From Inia geoffrensis (taxonomy: Eukaryota; Chordata; Mammalia; Artiodactyla; Iniidae): a stretch of 64,000 nucleotides of DNA. The position numbers and the translations under genes were made by a program. The DNA is taken from positions 20,566,835 through 20,630,834 of the forward strand of contig CM070904.1 of the NCBI GenBank assembly GCA_036417435.1, in the 5' to 3' direction. The notes below the pieces were generated by a model. It was given only the letters and a program-made list of their open reading frames with translations. It was not told where the DNA came from and did not search any database. Positions 1-11,400 of this stretch are shown piece after piece (within the stretch, counting starts at the first letter, position 1; each line of letters starts with the position of its first letter).

Positions 1-1219
1 AAGAAGCTACCACAAGCCAAACACAGAGCACTTTGAGCAGCCAATCAGAATCGTAACTGAAGGGTATTGAAACACATCACAGGTACTGAATCCACAATAT
101 CATAATGATATTTAAAAGAAAAACATTAACTGGTCGCTATTTGAAGATACTGGGAAACCAACCAGTAACTAAGGGAAAGAATCATGCATTGATCCTGTCT
201 TTCGTCCATGAAATGTACCACTGGGAACCCACATGTTAAATGAAGGAAAGGTTATCTTCACAGAAGTATTTCTGCTGATAAATGAATAAGGAATGACAGG
301 ATTTAGAATATCACCATTTTGCCATTTCTTATGAATGAATGCTCCTGAGCATCAATGATGTGAAAAGAGAGGCAAGTAGAAATTATGTATCTCCCATGCC
401 TCTATGAGGGAATCTTGTCAAAAATAATTTAATCTGTAGATCTACCAATCAATTCATAAGAAAATCAAGAGACAGAGGAACATTTCTAACAACATCACAG
501 GGATACAATTAGCAAGATCCAGGCCGTAGTAAAAATCTAAAGACAAAAGTCTTGGTTTCTTCAACAAATAAATTGCAAGGGAAAGAAAAAAATGGATGCA
601 GAGCCTATAGATTAAGAGAAATTTTAAAAAGTTATTGACCAGTCACAAATGTGCATTTTATATGGATTCTGGTAGAAACAAACTGAAAAATAAAACCATG
701 TATGGTATTTGAGTATATGATAAGGAACTATTGTTAATTTCTTTTTTGAGCTGTAATGAATACGTTGCAGCTATGTTTCTTTAACATTCCTTATCTTTTA
801 GGAATGTTTATGGATAAAATGAGATAATGTGTGAGACTCCTCATTATAATACAGATGGGAAGGATCTAGGTGAGAATACAGAGTTGATTACTGTGAAACT
901 GTGATGGGTGCATCAGAGGTTATTAGAGTATCTATTTTCGTATGTGTTTTAAATGTTTCATAAGAAAAGGTTCATAGTAAAACCAAACCAATGATAAAGA
1001 TGGAGGACGGAATAAGTAACTGGGGAAAGAGAGGCAAAGACAAAGGGCAGAGACATATCTCTGTAGGTCTGCAAGGAAACCCAGCCCAGGCAGAGTGCCT
1101 ACAGCTGGGGAGGTGCTCAGGTCTTGACAGCTCTTGGTTGTTTCTCTTCTCTTGTCTTGGCCCAGACTCTCCTTTGTTTGGATTTTCCTAGCTCTTTTTG
1201 AAAATACTCTCACCTGTGA
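1..1219. other. Non-coding, unrecognised AT-rich DNA
   Basis: No gene, RNA or recognisable repeat is seen. The stretch is AT-rich, with stops in every frame and no run of coding-like codons. Short open frames at 932-1231 and 991-1191 overlap on opposite strands and have no recognisable domain, so I do not call them. Confidence 0.6.
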
Positions 1220-1445
1220 TATTCTGATCAAGGCTCACCTCCTCCTTGTATCTTTTTCTGAGCGCCAACCCCTCCCCAGGCATATCAGGCACTCCTTCCT
1301 CTGAGCCCTGCCCACACTCACCAAAGTCTCCCACCACCACATCTCTCTCTCCCTAGCCCAAAGACTGTGTCAGATGCATCTTCGCACTCTCACGCCTAGC
1401 AAAATGCTTGTCACACAATAGACACTGAAATAGTTGAACGAACCA
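1220..1445 (+). mobile_element. L2 LINE 3'-end fragment
   Basis: C/T-rich L2 3' UTR-like sequence ends in a typical L2 tail: 'gcctagcaaaatgcttgtc', then 'acacaatagacactgaaata', resembling the family's 'cctggcacatagtaggcgctc' end. It is old and diverged. From here to 2254 I see nothing recognisable apart from an A-rich purine patch at 1735-1780. Confidence 0.5.
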
Positions 1446-2254
1446 TGAGTGGATGACTCAGAACTTCAGGTGATCAGTGCAAGAGTGATGCCATTTGCAG
1501 AGGTAAGGAGACATGAGAAGTTCGATTGGAAGGTGGATTTTGTTTCAGATATTCTGAATCTAAAACTCAAAGAACTCAAACTCAAAAGGAAAGTTGGATG
1601 CAGAACTACACGTTGGAAGCCCCCTTTACAGAGATGAGAGTATAAGCCATTGGAGAGGATTGACCTGTAAGGCGAGAGGAGCATTCGCCGAGAAGGCTGT
1701 TGAGGACAGACTTGGGAGCTGAGGATACAACAAAGGAAAAGCATGTTAAAAAGAAAAAAAGAAAAGAAAAGCATGATCCAAAAGTTTTTAAAGGGAGTTG
1801 GGACATAGAATGGAATTCCAATTGGGTGCTCAGAAGGATGAAGCCCTGTAGGCAGACAGAGCTATGCCAGAAGAGGAAGCACTCAGAGCCCGACAAGGAA
1901 GTGATGCTGGCAAAGAAGAATAAGTGAAAATAGGCAGGAGGCTAGAAACCAGACCTGAAGGTCAATGGAGATGGAAGCTCTTAAAAATGAAAGTGTAACT
2001 GTGGTTCCCTTTTCATAAAGCTGGTGATAAAGAGATAGGGACTGGTAGTGGCAACATAGAAGGACACTTTTTTTTTACATTGCAGGAAAGAAGAGACTAT
2101 GATGCAAAACATCCCTGGGGGAGACGTGACGAACTCCTGACTTCCAACCTCTGAATGTTTGTTCTTGTTTTACTCCTGTGTCTGATGAAGATAGCAAAAT
2201 GTTATTATTACTGGTTCTTAGAGCCATGAGCAAACTACACAAAAAGAGATGACA

Positions 2255-2495
2255 TTTATGCAGCAATTACTGTTGCCAGGTTGTTCTAAGTGATTTACTT
2301 ACATCAGACCATTGAACCCTCCCAACCCAGCCCTACGGGCGTGGAGTTGGTACTATCATCCCATTTTACAGATGAAGAACCCAAGGCACCAAGAGGTTAG
2401 GTAACTTGAGCAGGGTCAGCTTGTGAGAGAGAGATCTGGAACTTGAACTTGATGATCTAGCTTCAGAGACTCTTCCTAACCACCACACCCTATGG
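2255..2495 (-). mobile_element. MIR SINE, near full length
   Basis: Reads as the reverse complement of MIR. It runs from 'ttctaagtgatttactta' through 'attttacagatgaagaaccc' and 'gaggttaggtaacttgagca' to 'cctaaccaccacac', the complement of the tRNA-like head with its A-box region. Divergence is high, as expected for this ancient tRNA-derived SINE. Confidence 0.8.
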
Positions 2496-2509
2496 CCTTT
2501 TAGGCGAGG

Positions 2510-2665
2510 CGAGATGAGGTAAGTTTTATTATAACCCTTTTATAGAAGAGAAAACCAGTTCAGTGAATACAAGTAACTTGCCAACGCATCAGAGGTGAAG
2601 CCAAGATTCAAATTCACATCTTCCTGCACCAAGTCCAGGATTCTTTCCATTACCTACTATTACCT
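2510..2665 (-). mobile_element. MIR fragment
   Basis: The MIR core and head are recognisable in reverse orientation: 'cttttatagaagagaaaacc', 'aagtaacttgcca' and 'attcaaattcacatcttc'. It lies 15 bp from the preceding MIR in the same orientation, so it is either an independent copy or a local duplicate. An L2-like tail ('tcaataaatacctgttgaat') follows at 2867-2905. Confidence 0.6.
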
Positions 2666-2959
2666 CTTCTTAGGAAAGGAGACAAGATGCTATCTATGAA
2701 AAGTGAGAAAACGTTCCAGGGGAACTGGGCATCTGTAGAGAATTTTTAAAAAGTAAAAGCCTTGAAAGAGCTTTTGTGAATAATGTGATAATGAATCATT
2801 CATACATACAATTTCAATGCATATACTATAGCCAAAAAAGCAAATTCCAACAGAAAGGAAGAAGAACTATCAATAAATACCTGTTGAATAAATGAATGAA
2901 TGGCTAAAGCCTCCTCCTCTATCCATTGGCCTCCCCAAACGTCACCCAAAATAAACTGT

Positions 2960-3195
2960 ATCAATAGAAATGACAGCTAGCATTTATTGAAGCTTATTAT
3001 GTTCTTAGCACTGTGCCAGTGCATAATCTCATTTAATTTTCGTGACAACACTATCAAGTACTCTACTCTTATTATTACATCCCTTTTATAGAGATGGCAT
3101 AGACACCTTACCTAAGGACACATGGCTAGTAAATTAGGGCCAAAGATTCAGGCGCTATTTTGGAAAGCTCCAGAGTTTGTGTTCTCAATCATTAA
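2960..3195 (-). mobile_element. MIR SINE
   Basis: Reverse-orientation MIR: 'agctagcatttattgaagct', 'ttagcactgtgccagtgcat', 'atctcatttaattttcgtga', 'cacatggctagtaaatt'. It covers most of the element with about 25-30% apparent divergence. Confidence 0.75.
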
Positions 3196-3716
3196 AGATA
3201 TCGGTCAGTGTTTACCCTGTCCACAAGGCTTCTAGGAGACTTGGCCCCAGCCATAGGTATTCGTGTCTTAGGGCTCCTGTGGGAGACCATCTAATGCAAG
3301 TCTCTAACAGTGGCTGAAGGCTAGGGGGTGGGCATTTACCCCAAGTGTTTTCCACTAGAGGCTGAACCCCTACCCATGATTTGATGTAAAAAGATGAGCT
3401 GGAACAATCAGATTTATCTTGCAGAAATTTAGAATTGGGTAAACAAGGCATCGAGCAGTTAGGAAGAGGAAATAAAGTCATATGAGCGTGAACGGGGTTG
3501 GACCAGAAAGCCCTGGTAGAACCATGCGTGAGCCAACGGGTGTAATAAGAGGAAGTCAATGAGGAAAACTGGTGGAGGGTGCAGTGAATGTGCAGAAGGT
3601 GTGCAGAAAGTAGCAGTGATGCCATAAGGAAAAGACCAAAGAGCTCCTAAAAGAGTCAATAAAAAAATAGATGTGGTACCTTATAGTCTCCCTGCCCTAG
3701 TTGCAGTGAGGTCTGA
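3196..3716. other. Unrecognised unique sequence
   Basis: No repeat or gene is recognised. A 137-codon open frame on the minus strand (3212-3625) has no domain, is low in charged residues and overlaps another minus-strand frame, so it is treated as chance. Confidence 0.5.
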
Positions 3717-3887
3717 TGTTGCACAGTTCATTTCTCTGATAGCCAGTCTTGAAGATGGCACCCCATGATCCCCACCTCCTGGCATTCACACCTTTATGGA
3801 CCCCTCTCCCATGGAGTTGGTGTGTTTAATTACAGAATATGGCAGAAGTAATAGTATATCACTTCTGGGGTTAGACTGTGAAAGACT
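3717..3887 (+). mobile_element. MLT1-type MaLR LTR, 5' part
   Basis: The stretch 'gaagatggcaccccatgatc', 'cacctcctggcattcac' then 'atatggcagaagtaat' matches the first half of an MLT1-class (ERVL-MaLR) LTR. The second half resumes at 6380, so one LTR was split by the L1 at 3888-6379. The 5' boundary is approximate. Confidence 0.75.
3867..3887. repeat. Target-site duplication, left copy, of the L1 at 3888-6379
   Basis: The 21 bp 'ggggttagactgtgaaagac'+t is repeated at 6380-6400 as 'gggattaggttgtaaaggac'+t, with 16 of 21 positions identical. Both copies are LTR sequence and are colinear with the MLT1 consensus, so they mark the L1 insertion site. The mismatches indicate an old insertion. Confidence 0.7.
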
Positions 3888-6379
3888 ATTCTTTTTGTTG
3901 AGGTATAGTCGATTTACAATATTATATTAGTTTCAGGGGTACAACAGTGATTCACAGTTTTCACAGATTACACTGCACTTAGTTATTATAAAATGTTATC
4001 TGTATTTCCTGTGCTGTACAATATGCCCTTGTAGCTCATTTATTTTATACATAGTAGTTTGTACCTCTGAATCCCCTCTCCCCTCCCCTCTCCCCACTGG
4101 TAACCACTAGTTTGTTCCCTGTGTCTGTGAATCTGTCTCTTTTTTGTTATATTCACTAGTTTGTTTTACTTTTTAGATGCCACATATAAGTGATAACATA
4201 TACAGTATATGTCTTTCTCTGACTTATTTCACTAAGCATAATACTCTCCAGGTAATTCCATGTTGTTACAAATGGAAAAATTTCATTCTTTTTTGTGTCT
4301 GAGTAGTATTCTGTTGTATATATATACGCCACATCTTCTTTATCCATTCATCTGTAGGTGCACACTTAGGTTGCTTCCATACCTTGGTAATTGTAAACAG
4401 TGCCGCTATAAACACTAGAGTGCATGTATCTTTTTAAATTAGTGTTTCCATTTTAAGATATATACCAAGGAGTGGAATTGCTGGATCATATGGCAGTTCT
4501 ATTTTTAGTTTTTTGAGGAAACTCCATACTGTTTTCCACAGCGGCTGCACCAATTTCCATTCCCACCAGCAGTGTATGAGGGCTCCCTTTTCTCCACACC
4601 CTCACCAGCATTTGTTATTTGTGTTCTTTTTGATGATAGCTATTCTGGCAGGGTGACATAGTAACTCATTATGGTTTTGATTTGCGATTTTCTGATGATT
4701 AAGGATGTTAAGCATCTTTTCATGTGCCTTTTGGCCATTTGTATGTCTTCTTTGGAGAAATGTCTATTCAGATCTTCTGCCCACTTTTTAATTAGGTTGT
4801 TTTCTTTGATACTGAGTTGTATGAGCTGTTTGTATATTTTGCATATTAACCCCTTACCAGTCATATCATTTGCAAATATTTTATCCCATTCAGTAGGTTG
4901 TCTTTTTGTTTTGTCCATGGTTTCCTTTACTGGGCAAATGCTTTTAAGTTTAATTAGATCCCATTTGTTTATTTTTGCTTGTCTTTCTTTTGCTTTAGGA
5001 GACAGGTCCAAAAACATATTGCTACAATTTATGTCAAAAATGTTCTGCCTATGTCTTCTTCTAGGAGTTAAGGACATCCCAGGGTTTGTGCCTGGCCACC
5101 AGTGGGCGATGCCAGGTCCTGGGTTCATTTCCAACCGACTGGCATGCAGGGCTGGGTTCTGGGGTTCCAGAGCTGGTGTCAGACCACTGGTGGGTGGGAC
5201 CGGTTCCTGACCACCTGGCTGCAGGGTCTGAGGTATCCTGAAACTTGTGTTGGCCTGCTGGTAGGTGAGTCCAGGGCCCAGCCAGTCCCAGAGCTGGTGC
5301 TGGCCTGCTGGTGGGTGAGCTGAGTCCTGCCACTGCAAGCTGCAGAACTGCCGATTTCCTGGGCCTGGTGTCTACCTATTGATGGGTGAGGCTGCTCCTG
5401 AGGCTAGAACAGGCTTACTGGAGGCCAGGGCTGGGGCCAGGTGATTCTGGGGCTGGTGCCTGCCCCTGGTGGGCCGATCTGGGTCCTGGGGTCTCTGGCT
5501 ACAGGGCCCTGTGGGTCCCGGGTATAGTGCCTGCACACCAGTGTGTGGGGTCATGTCCTTGGTCCTCTGGTGGACAATGCCATGTCCAGGGATGGCTGTG
5601 GGTTCAGGGGGTCTTAAGACAACCTATCTGCTGGTGGGTGAGGCTGTGTCCCTGCCCAGTTAGTTGTTGGCCTGAGGCGTCCCAGTCGTGGTGCCTATAG
5701 GCTGGTGGCAGAGGCAGGGCTGGGTCCTGAGGCTAATAATCTAGAGGGAGGATTCCAGAAGGCTGTTGGCCAATACCAGCATCCACGTGGTAGAACAAAC
5801 TCCTGCAATGGCTGCCCCCAGTGCCTGTGTCCCCAGGGTGAGCTCCAGCTGCCTGCTGCCTCTTGCCTCTCCAGGAGACTCTCCGACATCAGCAGGTAGG
5901 TCTGACCCAGGCTCCTTTCAAACTACTGTTCCTGCTCTGGGACCCAGAGCATGTGAGATTTTGTGCGTGCCCTTTCAGAGTGGAGTCTCTCTTTTCCACA
6001 GTTCTCTGAGTCTCCCGAAAGTAAGCCCCTCTAGCCTTGAATGCCAAACCTTCTGGGACCTCCTCTTCCCCTCCAGGCTGGGGAGCCTGATGTGGGGCTC
6101 AGACCCCTCACTCCTTGGGGAGAATCACTGCAATTGTAATTATTCCCCCATTTGTGGGTCACCCACCCAAGCGTATGGGCCTTGACTATATACCCCAACT
6201 CTCTTCCTCATACATGTCTCATTGTGTTTCCTTCTTTATGTCTTTAGTTGTTGGGTTCCAGTCTTTTTCATCAATAGCTCTTCCCTAAATAGTTGTAGTT
6301 TTGGTATGCCCATGAGAGGAGGTGAGCTCAGGGTCTTTCATCTTGGGAACTCCTCTCAAGGCTATTAGGTTTTAAGACT
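3888..6379 (-). mobile_element. L1 LINE with both ends but a large internal deletion
   Basis: The element lies on the minus strand. 3891-5055 is the L1 3' UTR plus the ORF2 C-terminal region. The frame at 4640-5338 includes ORF2-like peptide such as '[18 protein letters not shown]' and '[20 protein letters not shown]'. At about 5055-5070 it jumps straight into 1.3 kb of GC-rich, degenerately repeated sequence (recurring 'ctggtgggtgag', 'ggctggtgcc'). That region ends near 6360 in the complement of 'gttcccaagatg', like an L1 5' terminus. The upstream two-thirds of ORF2 and all of ORF1 are absent. Flanking duplications in the MLT1 LTR show that the 5'UTR-like block and the ORF2 end arrived or evolved as one unit. 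Reverse-transcriptase catalytic residues are not present, so it cannot be active. Confidence 0.8.
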
Positions 6380-6718
6380 GGGATTAGGTTGTAAAGGACT
6401 GAGGCTTCTGTCTTGGGCTCTCTCGGATCACCCACTTTGAGGGAGTCAAGCTGCCATGTCACGAGGACAATCAGAAAGCCCATGGAGAGGCTTGCCATGG
6501 CAGTGAGGAACTGCCAACCACCACACGAGTCAACTTGGAAGCCAATCCCACCTTGAGGTGACTGCTAGACCGCAACTTTATGAGATGTTGAGCCAGAGCC
6601 ACCTGGTTAGGCTGCTCTTGAATTTCTGACCCACACAAACTATGATATATAAATGCTTGTAATTTTAAACTACTGAGTTTTGGAGTAATTTGTTATGTAG
6701 CAATAGATAACGAATACA
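6380..6718 (+). mobile_element. MLT1-type MaLR LTR, 3' part
   Basis: Continuation of the LTR begun at 3717: 'ggcttctgtcttgggctctc', 'gctgccatgtcacgaggaca', 'tttctgacccacacaaacta', ending 'gataacgaataca' in the canonical CA. The stretch 6719-7229 after it holds nothing I recognise. Confidence 0.8.
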
Positions 6719-7229
6719 CTTTCTTAGCTCCTAGGAGATCTCTACCCCATGTATTACCCTATAAGCTTCTTTTCAAAAAGCACCCACTTCTTTGAAATAG
6801 TTTGAATATGACTTTGTTTCTCCTGGCTGAAAAGACCAGACCTGAACCCAAGCCACTGCACTTGGTCCTTGGAGACAATTCTCCCTGGAGCCCTGACAAC
6901 TCATCTTAACTCCTAACCTTATTTTCATCTCATCTGTCCTGTTCAAATAACTGCCTGGGTTTGGACTCCACGGGGTTCTAGGCCAGTTGCCCAACATTAA
7001 CCTATTGACAGGCTGTGCTCTTGATTTCCAAGCCCCACCTAAGCTGAGCAGCTAGGTGGCTCCCCTGGCCGGGCTGGATCTAAGGGTCACCTAGCTTTCC
7101 AGTATTGTTTTTGAGTCTCACAGTACTAACTTAGAATATGTTTCTTCTTTCCACCACTGGCAAAATCTGGACATTGAGGAATACTTATACTTCAGTTCTC
7201 CACACTGACTTTCTAAAATTCACTGTCAT

Positions 7230-7500
7230 GTTCACCATTAAACAAATCTTCATCAGTACCTACAATATGGCAGGCATTATGCTAGTCATTGGGGATACAG
7301 AGATGAAATAAGACACAGCCCAGGTCATCAGGGAATTTCAGTCTATTTAGAGAGACGGGTGCATAAATAAATAATAATTTAATGAGTTATGAAGGTTTCC
7401 ATAGACGTAGTAACATTCAAATGGTTCAGAAAAGCTAACTAGGAATTCTCCAATTAAAGAGCATGAGAAGGGGGTTTCAGGCAAAGGGAACAGGGGAGAA
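7230..7500 (-). mobile_element. L2 LINE fragment
   Basis: Reverse-orientation L2 3' region: 'ggcaggcattatgctagtca', 'ttggggatacagagatgaaa', 'tcagggaatttcagtctatt'. This is the usual L2 'ggcactgttctaggcgctgg' and 'ggggatacagcagtgaac' pattern in diverged form. Confidence 0.7.
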
Positions 7501-7544
7501 AAAGTTTTGCATTTACCAATGAGTACAGGAAACTCTCCTTAGAG

Positions 7545-8215
7545 TATGCAACGGCTAAAAGTAGCCACTTCATATGCATATACTTTGATCAGGTAATTCC
7601 AAAAATTTTATTTTACAGATATCTCAGCGCCTAACCAGAAATTTATCTTATGGAGAAATTCAAAATGTACATGAAGACATAGATACACAGATACTGTTGC
7701 AACTTTTTTTTTTTCAATAGAGAAAAAATGGACGCAACCTAACTACCCATTAGTAGTGGACTGGTAGAAATAGATTATGCACATTCCTACAGTGGAATAC
7801 AAGGCACCTGTTAGAATGAGGCAAATCTACAGGTGTAACTATAAAGTATGTGAAACGTGCAGAGCAGTGTAAATAGTATAGTGCCGATTGTGTGCATGTT
7901 CCTGTGCTTGCATCCCTGCTTATTCATTTATTCATTCGACAAATATTTGTTGAGATCCCGCACTATTCTGGAAGCTGGAGATACAGCAGCGAACAAGACG
8001 AAACGTAGGACACAGAACTTGCCCTCTAGTGCATTTTATACGCGTAGACTATCTCTGCAATAACAGCAAAGAACAGGTAACAGTTGCTGCCTGGGGCAGG
8101 GTCATTGCACCGTTGAGGGCCAAGACTGTTGTTAAGTTTCACTTTCACTCTGTTTACCTTTTGGTACTATTTAAAGTTTTTACAATGTTCAAGAGCTATC
8201 TTCCATCCCCCACCC
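7545..8215 (+). mobile_element. L1M-type LINE 3' end, with an internal L2-like segment
   Basis: Old L1 3' sequence: 'atggacgcaacctaactacc', 'tacagtggaatacaaggcac', then after a break 'taacagttgctgcctgggg' and 'ttaccttttggtactattta'. The break, 7918-8055, resembles minus-strand L2 ('tattcattcgacaaatattt', 'gagatacagcagcgaacaag'). The order of events between the two is not clear by eye. Confidence 0.6.
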
Positions 8216-8219
8216 AAAT

Positions 8220-9924
8220 TTTTAATTAGCCAAAGACAACAGCCAATTCATACAACTAGGCCACTTGCATGAAATCAGATCCAACAGCTGCTTCCAAGCA
8301 CACTCATTCTACACTCTCTGCTCATTCAATTCTTTCTACAGAGATAAACTCAAGCCAAGGAATGATCTTGGAAATATCTTTCAAACTGATGGTTTCTGGT
8401 CTGAATGTATTCTAGACAAGAGAAGGGTCAACTGTAATCAAAATGTGTGGTTTGTAAAGAAGAGATTCCTTCCTCAAGCCACAGAGAGAAATAAATGGAT
8501 TGGGGGGAATAAGCTCTGAGTTGGTTACTAACACACAGTCCCTCCTGTGAAAGAAATAGCATAGTTGGACATGATTAGTATCATTCGAGCACATTGCCAC
8601 AACATAACTTTACAAATGATTCCCAGCAACAAGGCAGAAGGCAGAAAGAGTGTGCCAAGATTCCAGTAGCAGCCCTGATGGCTGGGTGTTGCAATGGTTC
8701 TGGAAAGGGAGGGGGGCATTTGCTGAAATATTAGACATCGTGTTTTCATTCAGGTCCTATGGGAACACCCAGAGCTCCCTCCTCCAGCTGACTAGCCTGC
8801 TAACAATATATTACCCTCATCCAAACCCACATAATTCACTAATAACACTGCAGGTCCAGAGCTCAGTTCAGGCATGTATTTGGATTAGGCGTGATCTGTG
8901 ATGACAAAGGTTTCAAGCTAAGCGCAAATAGCCAGGATGAATTTATGCCGGCCGGGATGCTCACTGTGGTTATTTATCACAATTACATCATTTGGCATGG
9001 GGTGGGAAGCAAGGAGGAGGAATAAGAGACTCGTGAAAAGTGCTTCCAGATCCCTCGGATTGGTTCCAGCCGGCACAGAGGAAAGCACTGTTTGAGTGGC
9101 CCCCCAGTCCTTGTCAGGGCTCTCCTGACATCCTACATCATCCCGGCCGGTCCTGTCAGACATCTGTCTTTAAACAGAGGCTGCCATTCAGACCTGGTCA
9201 GATGAGAGTCTTGTGATACCTATCCTTGTCTCTCCAGAGCAAAATGAGGTCACGGAGTACCTCGGAGTGTCACCTCTGTGACTGGAGCAACCATCTGACC
9301 GAAGATTCCAGAATGCGAGCCTCTATCAGCCAGACTCCATTGAAACTCCCTCTGAGCTAGGCTGACTTCAATGTCCCTTTTTGTTCTTTTGCACTGAGTT
9401 TTATGGGCAGCGGGTTTCCCTCCCTGCTGGAAATGAGGTGTTGTGGCCTCGCTGGGCTCACAGAAGGCTCACACTTGGCTTTCAGACAATCCTGGCAGCC
9501 ACTGCTCACGACTTGGCTCAGAACTGGATCTGCACACTCTTTAAAGCAATGGAACCAAAACAAGGAGACCTTAGAAGGCAATGGCTAAACATTGCGGGTT
9601 CAGTTCATCCAATTTCAAGGATAAGAGAAACATGGCAGTCAGTGTCAACTGCATTACATCTATGCGTAATGTGCAATGACTCCAAAGGTCTGTGGCAGTT
9701 CAGACTCTTTCACATCTTCCCCTGGGTTTCCCACAGTGTCTGAAGCACCCACTGACACTATAAGATGGGCATCCTTTCTTCCAGAGGAGAGACGGGTGGC
9801 CCTTGGCTGTGTCAGCCAACATTTCCAGCACAATCAGGCTCTGAGATGTTGCTGGCAGGGACAGGACAACGTACCCTGTGTCACTCCTCACCGTGAGCAT
9901 GACCGTGGCTGAACAGGATGTGGG
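8220..9924. other. Unique sequence, possible conserved non-coding element near 8900-9300
   Basis: No repeat is recognised for 1.7 kb, which is unusual in this repeat-rich window. Within it, 8900-9300 is of balanced composition and has 'ggccggtcctgtcagaca' and 'ttatttatcacaattaca' motifs, the look of an old constrained element. Open frames at 9381-9743 and 9357-9581 overlap on opposite strands with no recognisable domain. The conservation idea is an inference only. Confidence 0.35.
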
Positions 9925-10075
9925 AAATATCACTTTCCCTCTTTTACAGATGAGAAGCTAAGAATAAGAGAAGATCAAAGGTTGACTCAAAGTCACAGAG
10001 TTAGGACTCACAGAGGCAAGGTTTGGACCTGCTCTCATGACCCCAGAGGAACGCTCCTCCCATTAGCTCCTGTGA
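9925..10075 (-). mobile_element. MIR fragment
   Basis: Reverse MIR core: 'ctcttttacagatgagaagc', 'agtcacagagttaggactca', 'aggtttggacctgctctcat'. Confidence 0.6.
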
Positions 10076-11084
10076 CACTGGGGTTTATAAAGCCCCTGTG
10101 CTTCTAATACACAGAGACACATGCTCGGGAGAGAGGGCACAATTATACTCACAAACCCAGGCACTGAGTCCTTTATTTCCCCAGAATTCACTGATCAATG
10201 TGTTACCTCCATTCCACCAAGAAAAACCCAGGAAGCAAAACAAGGGGAAATCGGGAAAAAAAAAGGGGATACAAAATAACTAGTGGAACCAAAGTTAGGG
10301 AAGCTAGGATGGTTTAATCCAGAAACAGAAAATGTTTCAATCATGTAGTAAGTAATTTTCAATCAAAGACTTAAGACATCTCTCACCTAAGGGCGATGGT
10401 GTGAAAGTAACGAGAGTTGCCCAAAAGGTCCCTCCACTGCAGATGTCTCCCTTAGAGAATCTGCCACTTGTGCCTAAAAATTCCATTTCCTGGAGCCCAT
10501 GGTTGCCATTCACCTTAATAACCTCTAATACAGATTAAAATCCACGATTCACCTATAAAAGCAAGGCCACGCAGGCATAAGACGCTGGCTAGATTTGTTT
10601 TACACAGAAAGGCAGGCAAGTCTAGTGGGACTGAGGGCATCTAGAGCAAACAAGTGGGCAGTAGTGGGGTGACAGGGTCCCTGGCTTTTGCGGCAATAGC
10701 AAAGTGATGGTGATACCATCAGTGAGGGCAGTAGCAGGAAATTCGGTCATCCGGGGCTAGTGTAAGCACCCCAGGGCACGCGGATGCAGCATAAGTGGCG
10801 TGCGAGATGAGTATAAAGATAGAACTTTTTACTTTAATTTGTACGCATTCATTTGAATGCACATTAGAATATTTACTGACAGCAGAGCAAGCCTGTCAGT
10901 TCACAAATATTAGTGCTTACAGCAAAGTTAGGTTTTTAAGAGACAATGTGATTTAAAATCGATTTGAGGGAAAATGCCAAATTAAATTACAAGGGGTCTT
11001 TCAGGCATGGCAAAAATTGCGAAGGTGGCATCAAGATAACTGCAGTTTTGAAAACCCTGGTTTAGACGCCTTGGTATCTTCTCA
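10076..11084. other. Unrecognised sequence, possible old DNA-transposon remnant at its 3' end
   Basis: No gene is seen. The stretch near 11045-11067, 'gttttgaaaaccctggttta', resembles the terminal inverted repeat region of old hAT elements, but I cannot identify a partner end. An A-rich run lies at 10255-10266. Confidence 0.3.
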
Positions 11085-11400
11085 GCAAACACTGGGCTGA
11101 GAACCAAGCACCAATCTCTGCACCAAGCACCACGCCAGGCCAGGGGGCCCCTGCGCTAGAGGAGTTCAGAGCCTAAGGATGATGGGGCAAGTGAGACATT
11201 ACAAAGGAATGCACCATGGCCCCTGCAGATGTACCAAGGCTAGGGACCAGCCCAGGGAAGCTGCCCAGAAGAGGAAACATAGATACTGAGTCCAGGAGCA
11301 TCGGTAGGCATTGGACAAGCATGGAATGAGCACGGCATCCTAGGCAGAGAATGTCTGCATCAAGCCTCGGACATCTGAAAGCAGCTTTTGCTTTCAACCT
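11085..11400 (-). mobile_element. L2 LINE fragment
   Basis: Diverged reverse L2: 'caccaagcaccacgccaggc' and 'gctagaggagttcagagcct', matching the 'gtgccaggcactg ... ggagcttacagtc' pattern, followed by a degraded interior. Confidence 0.45.

Noticed and set aside
1700..1927. Lys-rich 75-codon frame resembling a nuclear localisation signal
   Set aside because: The KKKKRKEK run comes from an A-rich low-complexity patch, and there is no other support.
3212..3625. 137-codon minus-strand frame
   Set aside because: No domain, no splice context, a second overlapping frame on the same strand, and no recognisable homology.
4640..5338. 232-codon minus-strand frame with L1 ORF2-like C-terminus
   Set aside because: Only the end is ORF2-derived and the N-terminal part is translated 5'UTR-like sequence. 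It is a remnant of the deleted L1, not a fusion gene.
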